A stretch of DNA of 64,000 nt, from the NCBI GenBank assembly GCA_014607495.2, contig CP053160.1, positions 9,672,001 to 9,736,000 on the forward strand, written 5' to 3'. The position numbers and the translations under genes are program-made. Positions 20,491-31,309 of the stretch are shown here, piece by piece. The first letter of the stretch is position 1; each line of letters begins with the position of its first letter. Under the pieces are notes generated by a model, which saw nothing but the letters and a program-made list of their open reading frames with translations, was not told the DNA's origin and made no database searches. The stretch comes from Carposina sasakii (Eukaryota > Arthropoda > Insecta > Lepidoptera > Carposinidae).

Positions 20491-20845
20491 ACATGATGAT
20501 CTGATGATCTTCGACCGTATTTCGGCCAAGGCGACCAATCTCTACGGAGATTGGTCAGGTACGCAGGAGATACTATAGGGCACAAGTGTGTGCGCAAACA
20601 CAGATGCACTCTCTATTCCGTTACTCTCGTAGTCCGATGGGACGGAAAGTGTACACGACCGGAGAGAGATCAGGCGCAGGACCAACGGTTTTACGTGCTT
20701 TCCGAGGCACAAGCTAAGTGACAATTTTGCAACATTAAAATCTATACATGAAATAAATTCATTGGTACAGGCCCGTGACTGGGATCGAACTTACGCCTCC
20801 CGCTTGGAAGGTGCACGTCTTAACCACTGGGCTATCACCGCTATC
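20491..20845 (-). mobile_element. tRNA-headed lepidopteran SINE/LINE-tail composite
   Basis: On the minus strand the right end has a tRNA-like head at about 20765-20842 (GTGATAGCCCAGTGGTTAAG A-box region, AGTTCGATCCC B box). The body holds a 10-bp perfect stem GACCAATCTC / GAGATTGGTC at 20533-20556 and the GGACCAACGG..TTTACGTGCTTTCCGAGGCAC stretch that I recall as common in moth repeats. Confidence 0.6.
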
Positions 20846-21149
20846 ACTACATACGAGTATTATAAAACAAAGTCGCTTTCTGCTGTCTTCTATGTATGTA
20901 TACGTTTTTGAAAGTAGGGAACGGATTTTGATGCGGCTTTATTAATAGATGGAGTGATTCACAAGGAAGGTTTATAACGTATAACTATATAGGGACTCGC
21001 CCCGGCCTCGCACGAGAGTAATGCACTATCACGGGTACGAAGCCGTGGGCGGCCGCTTTTATAACATATAAATTGTGTCAAATGTGTTAAATTTGAAATG
21101 ACGTTATAAATTAACAGTAAAAGTTTTAGTGTAAAAGTTTATTTTTTCT
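20846..21149. other. Helitron-like scrap, otherwise nothing
   Basis: Near 20930-21060, ACGGATTTTGATGCGGC and ACGAAGCCGTGGGCGGC resemble degraded Helitron/non-autonomous repeat text. No gene. Confidence 0.35.
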
Positions 21150-21690
21150 TTTTAGCGCATTTAAATAAAAGCTTGTTTTTAAAAAGGTTTTTTTACCTAA
21201 ATTTTATTTTATACTTTTTAGTTTTCACCTGGTAAGTTCCTAAGTCTGTTCATCTCATTCAACGCATCATTATTGCAAGGTCGTTTGCCAGTTAATTTTG
21301 AACAGTCCGGCTCTTCAATAAGGAGTTCTTAAAATTTCAACTCAATTGCTTAAAAATATCAGTTTCAAAATAGATTTTCAAGTTTTAGAAGTCCGCCATA
21401 TTGGATTAAGAGTGACGTCACATTTTTTTAGAGTTACTCTCAGCTAGCCCTTTAATTTGATACCCATATTGTAGGAATGCATTAAAAATAATTGGTCCGC
21501 CATTGTGGGTATGCCGCCATGTTGGATTTAGAATGACGTCACACTGTTAATCATGCATTGTCATCCGAACTGAACGTGCTCACCAAATTTCAGCCCAATC
21601 GGTTGAGGGCAAGTGCCTTAAAATTGAGTTGTAAGATTTCACCCGAACAAACATACATTGCAAGTTAAATAAAAGCTTGTAATAAAAAGA
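21150..21690 (+). repeat. interspersed repeat bounded by AAATAAAAGCTTGT
   Basis: AAATAAAAGCTTGT occurs near 21164 and 21668 in the same orientation. In between, two related segments read GTCCGCCATATTGGATTA..GTGACGTCACA and GCCGCCATGTTGGATTTAGAATGACGTCACA. It looks like an old repeat with an internal duplication; the class is unknown. Confidence 0.5.
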
Positions 21691-22892
21691 ATAAATATTG
21701 CAGGCTTGGTAAAAAATGTGTGCTATTTGAAACATTCTGCCCGATATCTACAAGTATGAAAAGAATATTGTTACTTACTATAATTTGTATTATTTAGGTA
21801 TATATGTGTATACCTTGGGGGTCTACGTCAATCACTGCAGTCCAGCAAAAAGCTGATGCGTGTGTTTACTTTAAAACTCTGGTACTCTATCTCCAAACTT
21901 GGACCACATCTACGCTGGCATGCAGTAAGATAGGCGGTTTCGTCCCCTTAATATACGGGTACCTATCTCACCCGACCGCTCAACGCAGACCCATATCATG
22001 TACCCCATATCACTAACAGTTGTCCACATTTCGTATTGTTATCAGTATGCGAGGGGTCATGATATATTGGTCAATAGAGACATGGGACGGCACAGATATG
22101 CTATCTGGTTTGCGAGATGTTTAGGGATGGATTAAAATAATTTGCATATTACCTACTTGTTAATTAATTTTGTAGCATAAGGGTATGAGAAGGGGTTTGA
22201 TACATTCTAGAGAGATATTGTGTCAAAGTGTTTGTGTTGAGTGAGATATACGTATCTATGTCTTGTAGTTTTGGCGTCAAGTAACAAACAATCAAACGGG
22301 GGTGTAATTTTACATGTGTTTTATTTGTAGCCCCGTTATAATATTACTAAATACGATACCTTTAGTCAGCCCATAGAGTCAGTCAAACGTAATAATGAAA
22401 CTAAACTTCCTCTTTGAACCTGCTGATTAAAATATCATGGATGACATGGAGACATGGATAGGTATCTTGTTATTTTGAAATCTGCCAATTAATTTAAATT
22501 AACTTTGTTGAACAAACATAAAACTTGGTAGTAACGGCAAATCATCAAAACTATCGTTATCAATTAAGGTAAGCAAACGTATTTATAACAAACAAACCGG
22601 AAGAACTGCCAATTTGCGAAGGTTTACAACTACCGCAAATGAAAGTTATATCTTTCGTTGTGAATAACTGTTCTGTTTGAGACGTTTAAGTTTAAGACTT
22701 GGTAACCAACCAGTAATTCCCGCCATTGCAACTTCTGTAAGCCAGGGTCAATGGAAACGACCAGAAAAAATGTGATTAAAAGCCGGGGTACCTAACAAGC
22801 GTCTGTAGAGTATTAAAATTAATAGAAATAACAGAGCCTTGCAGAGTGTGAAGTATTAATATATAATCAATAACTAACCAAGGGTAATACGT
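21691..22892. other. no gene seen
   Basis: AT-rich; the short frames here lack domain character. Confidence 0.5.
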
Positions 22893-22978
22893 CTAACTAA
22901 TGACTATGTGAATCACACATCAATGTATTAAAGTCGATTGCTTACGTAGGCCTCCCAGGCACATAGTCATTAGTTATT
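22893..22978. repeat. short inverted repeat
   Basis: TAACTAATGACTATGTG near 22892 pairs with CACATAGTCATTAGTTA near 22961, separated by about 50 bases. Possibly a minimal MITE. Confidence 0.55.
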
Positions 22979-23629
22979 GCCCATAGTTTTGTGGTACATT
23001 TGTATATGCCATTGATACCGACTTTCGTTTCTGTACTTTTAAATATAACTTCAACATGGTTTCCTACTTTGGTCAGCAATCGAGATTCTTTGTTGGCAGC
23101 AAATTAAAAGTTTTCCAGTTTTTCACTTTAATTTCTTTGATGCACTGCAATTTAGCGTAAAAACGTTTATTGTGTTTGTTCTGTGATGGCCACAATTATT
23201 TTATTTTACTTTTCCTTCCTTCAATTTATTTTGAATAGTGGACGTCCGCAACTTCGTTTGCGTCAACTTTAGAAATTCCGTCAATTAATATTCCCGTGGC
23301 AATTTCTAAAAATCTTTACTTATGCCTACTTCATTAAAAAGAACACACTCTCGAAGTTTCAGGTCTCTGAAATCAGTGGTTTAGGCTGTACATTAATAAA
23401 TTGTTAGTAATTATTAATAATTTTATATACAATAATTCTCAGTAATTCAGGATAAAACATTTTAGTTGTAAAGATTTAATGTGCTTGAGACATGAAAAGT
23501 GACTTAAAACTAACCATGAAAAATTAAATCAGGATTATCTCGATTTGAAAAACAAAACTCTCCTTCCGGCGCAGTCAGGTAAATTGCCCGTTAACGTCGA
23601 GCACAACTCAAGATAACAATGTGAACATT
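22979..23629. other. no gene; minor Helitron scrap
   Basis: ATAGTGGACGTCCGCAACTT at about 23236 resembles a minus-strand Lep1-type Helitron end. The rest is AT-rich. Confidence 0.4.
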
Positions 23630-23639
23630 AATATATGTA

Positions 23640-23834
23640 AATGAAATTGTATTAGGCGTTACAATTCGGAAGTTCAAACATTCACTATTCTTATCTTGCA
23701 TGCTAGGTGCTCGGGTCTGGTTTCTCGTAGCGATTGTAGGTAGTGCAAGTGCTTGTTATCGCAGTTATGAGTTATCAGATTCGAGGATCAGTGGAGGGTG
23801 TAGGGCCCGGTGGTGGGCGCACCCATAGTAAATG
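23640..23834 (+). mobile_element. repeat family C, complete insertion
   Basis: A 195-bp unit flanked by perfect AATATATGTA direct repeats (23630-23639 and 23835-23844). It begins AATGAAATTGTATTAGGCGT and ends GGGCGCACCCATAGTAAATG. The duplication length suits retroposition by target priming. There is no coding capacity and no obvious tRNA head. Fragments lie at 11537 and about 49975, and a fold-back version at 43386-43703. Confidence 0.7.
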
Positions 23835-23844
23835 AATATATGTA

Positions 23845-24397
23845 CAATGTAATGGGTAATAATACATTTATTCACCAAGTAGCATTTGAACTTACAGACA
23901 TTTAACATTATAGTTTAGTGTGAAGACTATAGAGAGTATATACTTAGGACTTCCTTCTGTCTCTGTTTATATTACCAACAAAACAAAAAACAAACCTCAA
24001 GCTCTCATAAATAATAACCACTTGGCCTACCGAAATACGCCAGCCTTCTTAACGAAGAAACAAGCCGCCATTTATAATAATTTACGAAGATAGAAAAACG
24101 TGGCCGAGCTAAGTACTTGTAACGGAGGCAGGACAAGGTAGAGATACAATAACTTTATATTTTTTTTTGACCGATGTCGATGTCCAATAGCTTATTGGGT
24201 CCATAGAAGGTTGGCGTAAGGCATTTGGCCATATAAAAACACCGGCTAAACCGACATTCCGCAGGAGAATGGCGTAACTGGCAAAAGCCAAGCCAAAACA
24301 ATGCGAAAATTTGTGTGTGTGAGTTTGCAAGACGGGTGGAAGTATGGGAGGATGCCACACAACACATACACAAAATTTTGGCCATTGCAAGACGATT
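23845..24397. other. no gene seen; sequence upstream of the family E repeat
   Basis: Moderate GC near 24150-24397 is due to repeat-like sequence. The long minus-strand frame across 24109-24525 covers the family E repeat and has no domain character. Confidence 0.45.
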
Positions 24398-24667
24398 CTT
24401 CTATGCTGCTCTGGGAGTGAAAAAATAACGTGTAATACTACAGCTACTTCTCTTCCCGGGCACACTGTAAAAGCAAGTAGAGGGACAAGAGGGTCTTGGT
24501 GTTTTGTAGGCGATGGGCTGACCACCTGTCACTACTAACCGAATTTGTACATCTCAACTATACCCTAAAAATTGGTCAGAAGTGGCACCATGTAGTTCTA
24601 TCGGCCCTTATTGCTCTGCCTATCCCGTAAGGGATAAAGGCGTGATTATATGTATGTATGTATATGT
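24398..24667 (+). mobile_element. SINE-like repeat with (TATG)n tail, family E copy 2
   Basis: Near-identical to 17972-18246: TTCTATGCTGCTCTGGGAGT start, GGGACAAGAGGGTCTTGGTG core, GGCGTGATTATATGTATGTA end. Confidence 0.75.
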
Positions 24668-25435
24668 CTAGTATTATAATATAAAACATTAGTATAGTGT
24701 ATGTACTTGTGTATTTATTATATTTGTGTATTTATTCGTAATCAGAGTATATTTGTTTCTTTGTATGTAAATAAGTAGGAAGAAGTTACTTGTGTCCACT
24801 TTTATTTTATTAATAACAGTGGTCTTAGCAGAATATCAGCGCAGGCTTCTTAATCTGCATATGCTGAGCTAAGGCCATTTCACTACATTTTTTATAAATC
24901 TTTTAATATTTATTTATTTTTTATTATCGTTTTAATGGTAAATAGTAATAAGGACTTAACAAAGTTATTGTTTGCCTAATAGTTGTGAATAAATTTATTT
25001 TGATTTGAATTGGATGATAAACTTTGATCGCCTATGTAGCCTATGCTGAGCAGCATAAGCCAATCAATGATTTCTAATGTTGTTACTAATGTTCTATTCC
25101 GATTAGTGACTAAACGAGCTCTGAACGAAATTATAATGGAATATTTTTATAAGAAAATACTCGTATGGTATTCTAATAAATATTCTATCATATTGAATGT
25201 CAAATTTCATACGAGAAAGTGTAACAAACGTCTCCTCACATACAAACTTCCACCTTTATAATACAAGAATGACCAGTGTTAGCCACCTCCACATTGTCCC
25301 TCCTTAATAGAACCTACGCCCTCAAGGCTTACGGGGAGTAAGATGAACGCCAATTAAAAGGGATTGCGCCCTTTTCCTTTACATTTCTTTTATGGTTATT
25401 GTGAGATGAACTATTCTTAGAGTTTAATATTATTA
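24668..25435. other. no gene seen
   Basis: AT-rich with no recognised feature. Confidence 0.5.
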
Positions 25436-25658
25436 CTGCCTGCCCGTGGGTATCGTACGAGGCGATTAAGGGTTTCCGGGAGGTGGGCAGCATCGCCTCC
25501 CGTACTGACAACATAGTCCGAAAATCACACTGCGGTCACTAACCCGCCTGCCCAGCGTGGTGACTATGGGCAAAACCCCCCTGTGGCAGTAGCCTTTTGG
25601 CGTGCCCTGGGGGAGGCCTACGTCCAGCAGTGGACTGCAATAGGCTGAAGAACAGAAC
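25436..25658 (+). mobile_element. SINE family A, near complete
   Basis: Runs from ACTGCCTGCCCGTGGGTATC through ACACTGCGGTCACTAACCCG to the family 3' end CAGCAGTGGACTGCAATAGG followed by CTGAAGAACAG. Compare 39835, 48998 and 50965 (same strand) and 59424 (minus). Confidence 0.75.
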
Positions 25659-25854
25659 TGTTAAAGTGTATACATAATTATTAATGTATTTTAGCAAAAA
25701 CAGTTCATGTTTTATAATACATAACGAAGATTCCTTAAATTATAAATAATCCAATATTTTCTTATAACATGTTTTTGTTATATGCGTAACATAATCCGCA
25801 GAAACGATTGAAATGCAGTTAGTTGCAGTGCTGGATTATTCGTAGCACGCTACG

Positions 25855-25878
25855 CACGTGCTACACGTGCTACACGTG
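25855..25878. promoter_or_regulatory. three CACGTG E-boxes at 9-bp spacing
   Basis: CACGTG at 25855-25860, 25864-25869 and 25873-25878 within a short CACGTGCTA tandem repeat. CACGTG is the palindromic site of bHLH factors such as Myc/Max and CLK/CYC. No promoter or gene is recognised next to it, so function is speculative. Confidence 0.35.
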
Positions 25879-28687
25879 CTACGAAGTCAACGAGATACTG
25901 CGGGAAAATAAATTATTATCTATTCTCGGGACTACAGAGTCCCGGTCCTTTGAGAGGCGTGCTTCGGGCCGTGGCCAAGATGTAGAGGCTCTTTTTAGAG
26001 AACTTTAATATGGTGTGAGATACACATGGCGGATACCATCGCCGACCGCACAATATGATACACCCGGCGATGATCCCCGCCATGTGCAAGACTTATTATT
26101 ATATTCTTTATAAAAAATACAAATTAAAATAATTCAAAAGATAATGTACACAGGCGAGCTTATCTCTAACAGAGATTTCTGCCAGCCAACCTGTATGTCT
26201 GTATGAAAGTGACAATGGGTAACTGTCAAGTGTCTGTTTTTGACGCGGTCGGGTGTTTTTTCTTTAACTAAATGAGGTTATTACTTGACTCAAACGTATT
26301 AGCTATTTAAAAGTAAACTTTAGGGCAGCAGCAATAAAATCGAAAATAACATTTGATATACATACAGTGAAAATAAAATAATGTTAACTTATCAAAACTT
26401 GTAAAGTACCATTTTCCAGAGGCGTTCCAGTAAATTAATATTGTTACCAGTTTACGAGTAACTAAAATAACCGTTAAATGCACTAAACGATGCCAACGTT
26501 ATGTGTCCGACATACTTGAACGTTATTTTTTATTACAATGTGTTACCGTTTACAAAGTTGGACCTAGTCTATAAGTATGGTATTTAAAGAAAAGAAAGTA
26601 ACATTTTTGCCTCGAAAGCTTTGGTTTACCTAGCGGTGCCGTTATATGACGGCCGTGAAGAAACTTTTTCAATATCAGCATAGAAAATGTGGCTCTATTT
26701 TTGCCCACTCTTTCAGAAATATTAGGTATAGTTATTTATATTGCCTAAACTAATTTGCTGCTTGTGATTCACATATCCATATAACAAATTTCAAAAGACA
26801 CCAAATATAGGTACTTATGGAGATCGGTTGACCACCATGGCTGCTTTTGATTCACATATCCACAATATGTGATGACTTTCAAAAGAAACCATATAAATCG
26901 AAAAACCTTACCTTAAAAATAATGGTATAAGGGCTGACTTCCTAGTATTTCATGTGAAGTGCCCCTAAGAACGGTGTTACTCGAGCAATCGCACTAAAAG
27001 CAACAGAGTGGCCACACCTGACCTGCGAGGAGATAGCTCTTTGCGTGGAGCGATAGCAGAAAAAGCTTTGTATGAAATAAATACATTTAGACAAGGCTGT
27101 GTTCTCACGGGGCTATTCTGTATCTTACAGTAGCTGAAGCTAGAATGAGATGAGTTAAAGATGAGTTTTAGTGAAGTTTCGTATCAGTGTAGAAAATAGC
27201 TACAAACTATAATTTATTACTACAGTAGATAGGTTATGTTCATAGTAAATCGCGTTAAAAATTGATAAACCGCGCGATGCGTTTCGATTGCTACAATATT
27301 TTTTTAGATAACTATTAAAATGTAATTACAAAGAAAGATGCAGTTAGCATGCGCCCGAAAGAGATAGCAATAATATAAGCAACCGCGCTGAAGTCCACAA
27401 TACGCTTGTTACATGGAAATGGTAGCCGCATCATTGTCATAAATTATGAAAACTGAAAGGTGGCCGTAATGTTGACAGCTAATATGCCGGACTCGAGTTA
27501 TGGTTTAAACAATAAATAAATATAAGTTACCGGTGAAATGAAATGTAATTCCTAAACTTTTATTACACATTTTAAAATATTTTTTACATCTCGTATGACA
27601 CACTGAGGCATATTTTATTTATTTAACTTCTTTGAAACTCAAACATAAACACGTCTATGGTCAAAAAGAGCTCGGCGCATACTAAATAAATATCGGTACA
27701 AAACTCATTTATTTAAAGATCAAAAACCGTGTTCGAGAAGGCTACACCAAAATATATTTTTAAAAACTGAGTCAAACATTTTCATATACCTAGTGTCGCA
27801 TTCAAGCTTAAATGGTTTAGTTTAGACTCTATACACTAGAGCTTGAGGCGTAAATAGCTAGAGTCGCTAAAGCATATCAAAGAAATATACATTTATACAA
27901 ATAAAACATACCCTACTTCTGGCTTAGTCGGTTAAAAATGCAACTCAATGTTAGTGAAATTATTAGCCAAAAGCAAAATCAAAACAAAATGTGGTTTGCA
28001 GTACTCGTATTGTTTCCTTGTTTGGCTTATTTCTGTTTTCTGAGTTCTGCTCTGATTATTTTATACATCTATGTCTTGTTATGTCTTTATTTTTACAACG
28101 GTTATCACGTATTGTAAAAAATATTTATGTGCGGTTCACTTCACCTTCTCACGAGTAGATTATGCATAATCTCTACATGACCAATATTTTCGTATAAGAA
28201 AGCTTCTTGCCATGTGTACGTTTAGATTTTTTTATTTAACTAAAGGCCTAATATATAACTAAAAAACGTACCTTCACGTATATAGGTATAACAAGCAGAA
28301 AAGTCATATACTAGAATTCGAAACAACAAAAAAGAAGGGCTTTTTATGCATACTGTACAAACGTTGGTCGTCATTAGACGTATTGTGAGAGACGTTATCG
28401 TGCGTCCCGATTCCTCTGGAGTGTACTTTTTAGTTACATTGGAAGATAGAATAAGTAGTAAGTATTTATTATGGCATTATTTATAAAATCGTAAAATTTT
28501 ATGTGAGCCTACTGTAATATGACAGTATGTTTGTTCTTCGGGTAGTATACCTAAGGTATATTATAAAATTCGACAAGCATTCACTATAGAATACTTAAAC
28601 TTCATTACACATTAAACCAAGTAATATGCACGAATAAACTTACATACAAGCATGCAGTCTGATGAACTAGGCCCCCATAGCTCGAAA
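25879..28687. other. no gene seen
   Basis: A plus-strand frame ending at 26008 finishes SFERRASGRGQDVEALFREL and looks weakly protein-like, perhaps a relic of a mobile element. Near 27060-27160 a family D-like scrap (AAGGCTGTGTTCTCACGGGG) occurs. Otherwise AT-rich and unremarkable. Confidence 0.45.
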
Positions 28688-28878
28688 GCCCCCTGATTAC
28701 GTAAAAGGAATAGCAAAGCCGTGGCCGCGCGATCGCGATAATTGAGAGTGTGTGTGTGCGCGGGGCGAGGTGCGGGACGTGGGAAGACGCCGAGCGCTCG
28801 TTGCGCGCAAACACACGCTCTCATTTATCGCATTCGCGCGGCTTTGGCTTTGCTATTGCTTTTACGTAATCAGGGGGC
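28688..28878. mobile_element. GC-rich inverted-repeat element, 191 bp
   Basis: Ends GCCCCCTGATTACGTAAAAG and its reverse complement. Arms of about 72 bp are GC-rich (GCGCGATCGCGATAA-type) and meet near a (GT)n-containing centre. I could not see a clear target duplication. GC content is well above the surroundings. Confidence 0.7.
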
Positions 28879-30071
28879 CGCTCTCCCGTTTTTGCCATCC
28901 AGTTACTACCAGCCGCCCTCTTCAAGTATAAACTTATTCTTATTTTCAATTTCAATCCCATCGAGGAATTGATTGGATTGAAATCCTAACATCTATTCTC
29001 ACAAACTTCCGCATCAATAACTACAGTCAAAATACTTGTCACCGTTCACAAAACCCCAAACTCACTTACATTCACTTCGGAATTCAGCAGAACAGTTCAG
29101 CCTATTTTATGATAATACACAGACATTATTGTACTTGGCAAACAATACAAACCGAGTTATCTGAGTAAATAAGCTCAAGACGTCACATCGGAGCTCTATT
29201 AAGTAGGTTAATAAAGGAGATAAGCAAACAGGCCTCAAGAGGACCGAGGCAATCGGATTCTCTGAAAAAGAGGAAAAAAAGCGTATTATTTTCTGCCCCC
29301 AATTCGTTTATTGTTGGCGATTTTTAATGGGCTATTTGATGGTGTACTGCTCTGTGATGCGGCGAGAGATTTGGAGTTGATTTAAAAGATGTTACATATA
29401 CAGTTTTAGGTAATAGGCTGTATAGTCTCAATACTTTTTTCTATAGCCCATGCGGTTGAAGTCGCGGATGTCCAGTCCACTATTATATTATAAGAAAAGA
29501 CATAATTAATTTCCAACGCATATTGTCCCATTCGTTACAGGTGTTTATTTAATATAAAATAAATATTTATTTTATAAATCAATCATAACAAAGCACTTTA
29601 TATGTGTAGATAAGCTGCTTACTACAGAAGTGTAATAATACTATATCAATCGAAATATATTCAATAAAATCCCAGGCTTTCACTCAAAATATTACTGATA
29701 ATATACTATAGAGCAGTAATATCTCGTTCTTCAATAGATATACCCTTTTATTGTGACCTCAAAAAGTGATTTTCGCCTACTATATCCGACTTCCTACTGT
29801 CGCATTGTTGGAAACTAATTTCGGGCAAAATATTTCACGGAATATACAGCGGAGTTATTGTGGGGTAGGCTCAAAGGTGTTAGTAATTAAAATTTGCCAG
29901 ACCCTGTGAGGTCCTTCGTAAATTTCGCAGTCGCTTACGACCACTACAAACGAAATATGCTTAGATTGAAACTCATACCGGTGTTATTATTACTAGAAAC
30001 GAGTATTAGAGATATGATATTTAAAATATTGATAGAGTCTTTACTTAGTGAGTACAGAGTAACTTATCAGT
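28879..30071. other. no gene seen
   Basis: AT-rich, with a small Helitron-like end (CGCGGATGTCCAGTCCACT) near 29464. Confidence 0.5.
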
Positions 30072-30209
30072 AAAATTATTAATAAGAAATGGAAAAAATT
30101 CCTCACCCGGGTGGGAATCGAACCCACGACCTCTGCATTCCGTGCCAGCGCTCTTACCACTGAGCCACCGGGTCAATTACTCGGATGACGAATTTTCCGC
30201 CATCTCTTT
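30072..30209 (-). mobile_element. tRNA-headed SINE, best copy (family F)
   Basis: The minus strand shows GACCCGGTGGCTCAGTGGTA AGAGC (A box) and GTGGGTTCGATTCCCAC (B box and T arm), with an acceptor-like GACCCGG/CCGGGT pairing, then the TTTTTTCCATTTC tail. The anticodon arm does not pair properly, so it is not called as a tRNA gene. Confidence 0.7.
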
Positions 30210-30239
30210 TTGAAATTACATACTTTCTTATATATATGT

Positions 30240-30400
30240 TGGTACTCTATACATAAGCTGTCAAATCTCGGCAAACAAAGCTGAATTTTCCCAGAAGGTC
30301 AGCAGCCTTCAACGTTGCAGGCTTCCGAATGATGAAACGATCGGAGGAAGTGCTCGTTGTTCGGCCACGCTTGTGCTTATCCTAACGGATTATATTATGG
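30240..30400. repeat. interspersed repeat, copy 1
   Basis: Shares TTTTCCCAGAAGGTC..GCAGGCTTCCGA and GTGCTCGTTGTTCGGCCACG with 30768-30895. Confidence 0.55.
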
Positions 30401-30410
30401 AGAAGTGTTT

Positions 30411-30512
30411 TTATCTTAGTCAAGATATTATATATAATATCTTAGTCAAGATATTATATATTATAAAATTATTAATAAAGAAATGGAAAAAAATCCTCAC
30501 CCGGGTGGGAAC
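30411..30512. repeat. short tandem duplication and SINE F scrap
   Basis: ATCTTAGTCAAGATATTATA is repeated twice at about 30413-30460 and is followed by a truncated SINE F tail (30465-30512). Confidence 0.55.
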
Positions 30513-30767
30513 TTAATTATTTTAATTAACTTATCAGTGTTTATTACCTATGGGAGCGCCATAGTGCCTTAATCGACTCTTACAACATGCACGGGAATCC
30601 TACGCTAAGAATACTAAGGTCTTGTTACAAAATAAAAAAGAGCAGAACATGCATTACTTATGTACCTACATTATACAATAGAAATACCAGTGACTTTGGA
30701 ACAAATATCGATATTCATCATAGGTATTTAGTTCGTTAGTTTGATCGGGCATTACCTGTCTACTCCA

Positions 30768-30895
30768 ACCAAACCAGATTTTCCCAGAAGGTCGGCAACC
30801 TTCTAAGCTTGCTGCAGGCTTCCGAGAGTGATGCTGGCGATCGGAGGATCAGTGCTCGTTGTTCGGCCACGCTTGTGCTTTCCATAATCACGCAT
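30768..30895. repeat. interspersed repeat, copy 2
   Basis: Second copy of the repeat at 30240-30400, with TTTTCCCAGAAGGTCGGCAA and GTTCGGCCACGCTTGTGCTT. Confidence 0.55.
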
Positions 30896-30897
30896 TC

Positions 30898-31066
30898 GAT
30901 ATTCATCATACTCGTATCAAATTGAAACTACCGGGATTCGAACCCAGGATATTCTCATCAAGGCCACCACCGGGCCCTAACCCCCTAATATTAACGCCTG
31001 ATACAATTAAATATTAGGCCAGGATATTTGGTACGTCAGGCAGGGTTTCTACCAATTGCACCAATC
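30898..31066 (-). mobile_element. tRNA-headed SINE (family G), rearranged minus copy
   Basis: The minus strand contains a GGGTTCGAATCCCGGTAG B box at about 30930-30950 and, near 31035-31066, the head motif GACCGATTGGTGCAATTGG. It faces the + copy that starts at 31076. Confidence 0.55.
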
Positions 31067-31075
31067 GGTCATTGA

Positions 31076-31309
31076 CGGCCGATTGGTGTAGTTGGTAGTG
31101 GCCCTGCCTGCGACACCATAGGTCCTGGGTTCGAATCCCGGTAGGTGCAAACATTGATGTGATGAATATCGATGTTTGTTTCCGAGTCATGGATGTTGAT
31201 ATACTTATCTATGTATTTATATACCGTTGCTTAATACCCACGGCACAAGACCTTAGGGATCTTAGTGTGGGACTAGGTCAATGTGTTGTGTGTAAAAAAA
31301 AAAAAAAAA
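31076..31309 (+). mobile_element. tRNA-headed SINE (family G), full-length
   Basis: Head CGGCCGATTGGTGTAGTTGG (A box) and GGTCCTGGGTTCGAATCCCG (B box), body GAATATCGATGTTTGTTTCC..ATTTATATACCGTTGCTTA, end GGGACTAGGTCAATGTGTTG with an A-rich tail. Copies: 44662, 46838, 52215 (+), 38074 and 50865 (minus). Confidence 0.8.

Noticed and set aside
24109..24525. 138-aa minus-strand protein
   Set aside because: It overlaps the family E repeat, has no domain character, and the same repeat at 17972 does not keep the frame.
30101..30174. A functional tRNA gene on the minus strand
   Set aside because: A and B boxes are good, but the anticodon stem does not pair and the same unit recurs with a SINE tail.
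31077..31150. A functional tRNA gene
   Set aside because: Part of a multi-copy SINE with a fixed body and A-rich tail.
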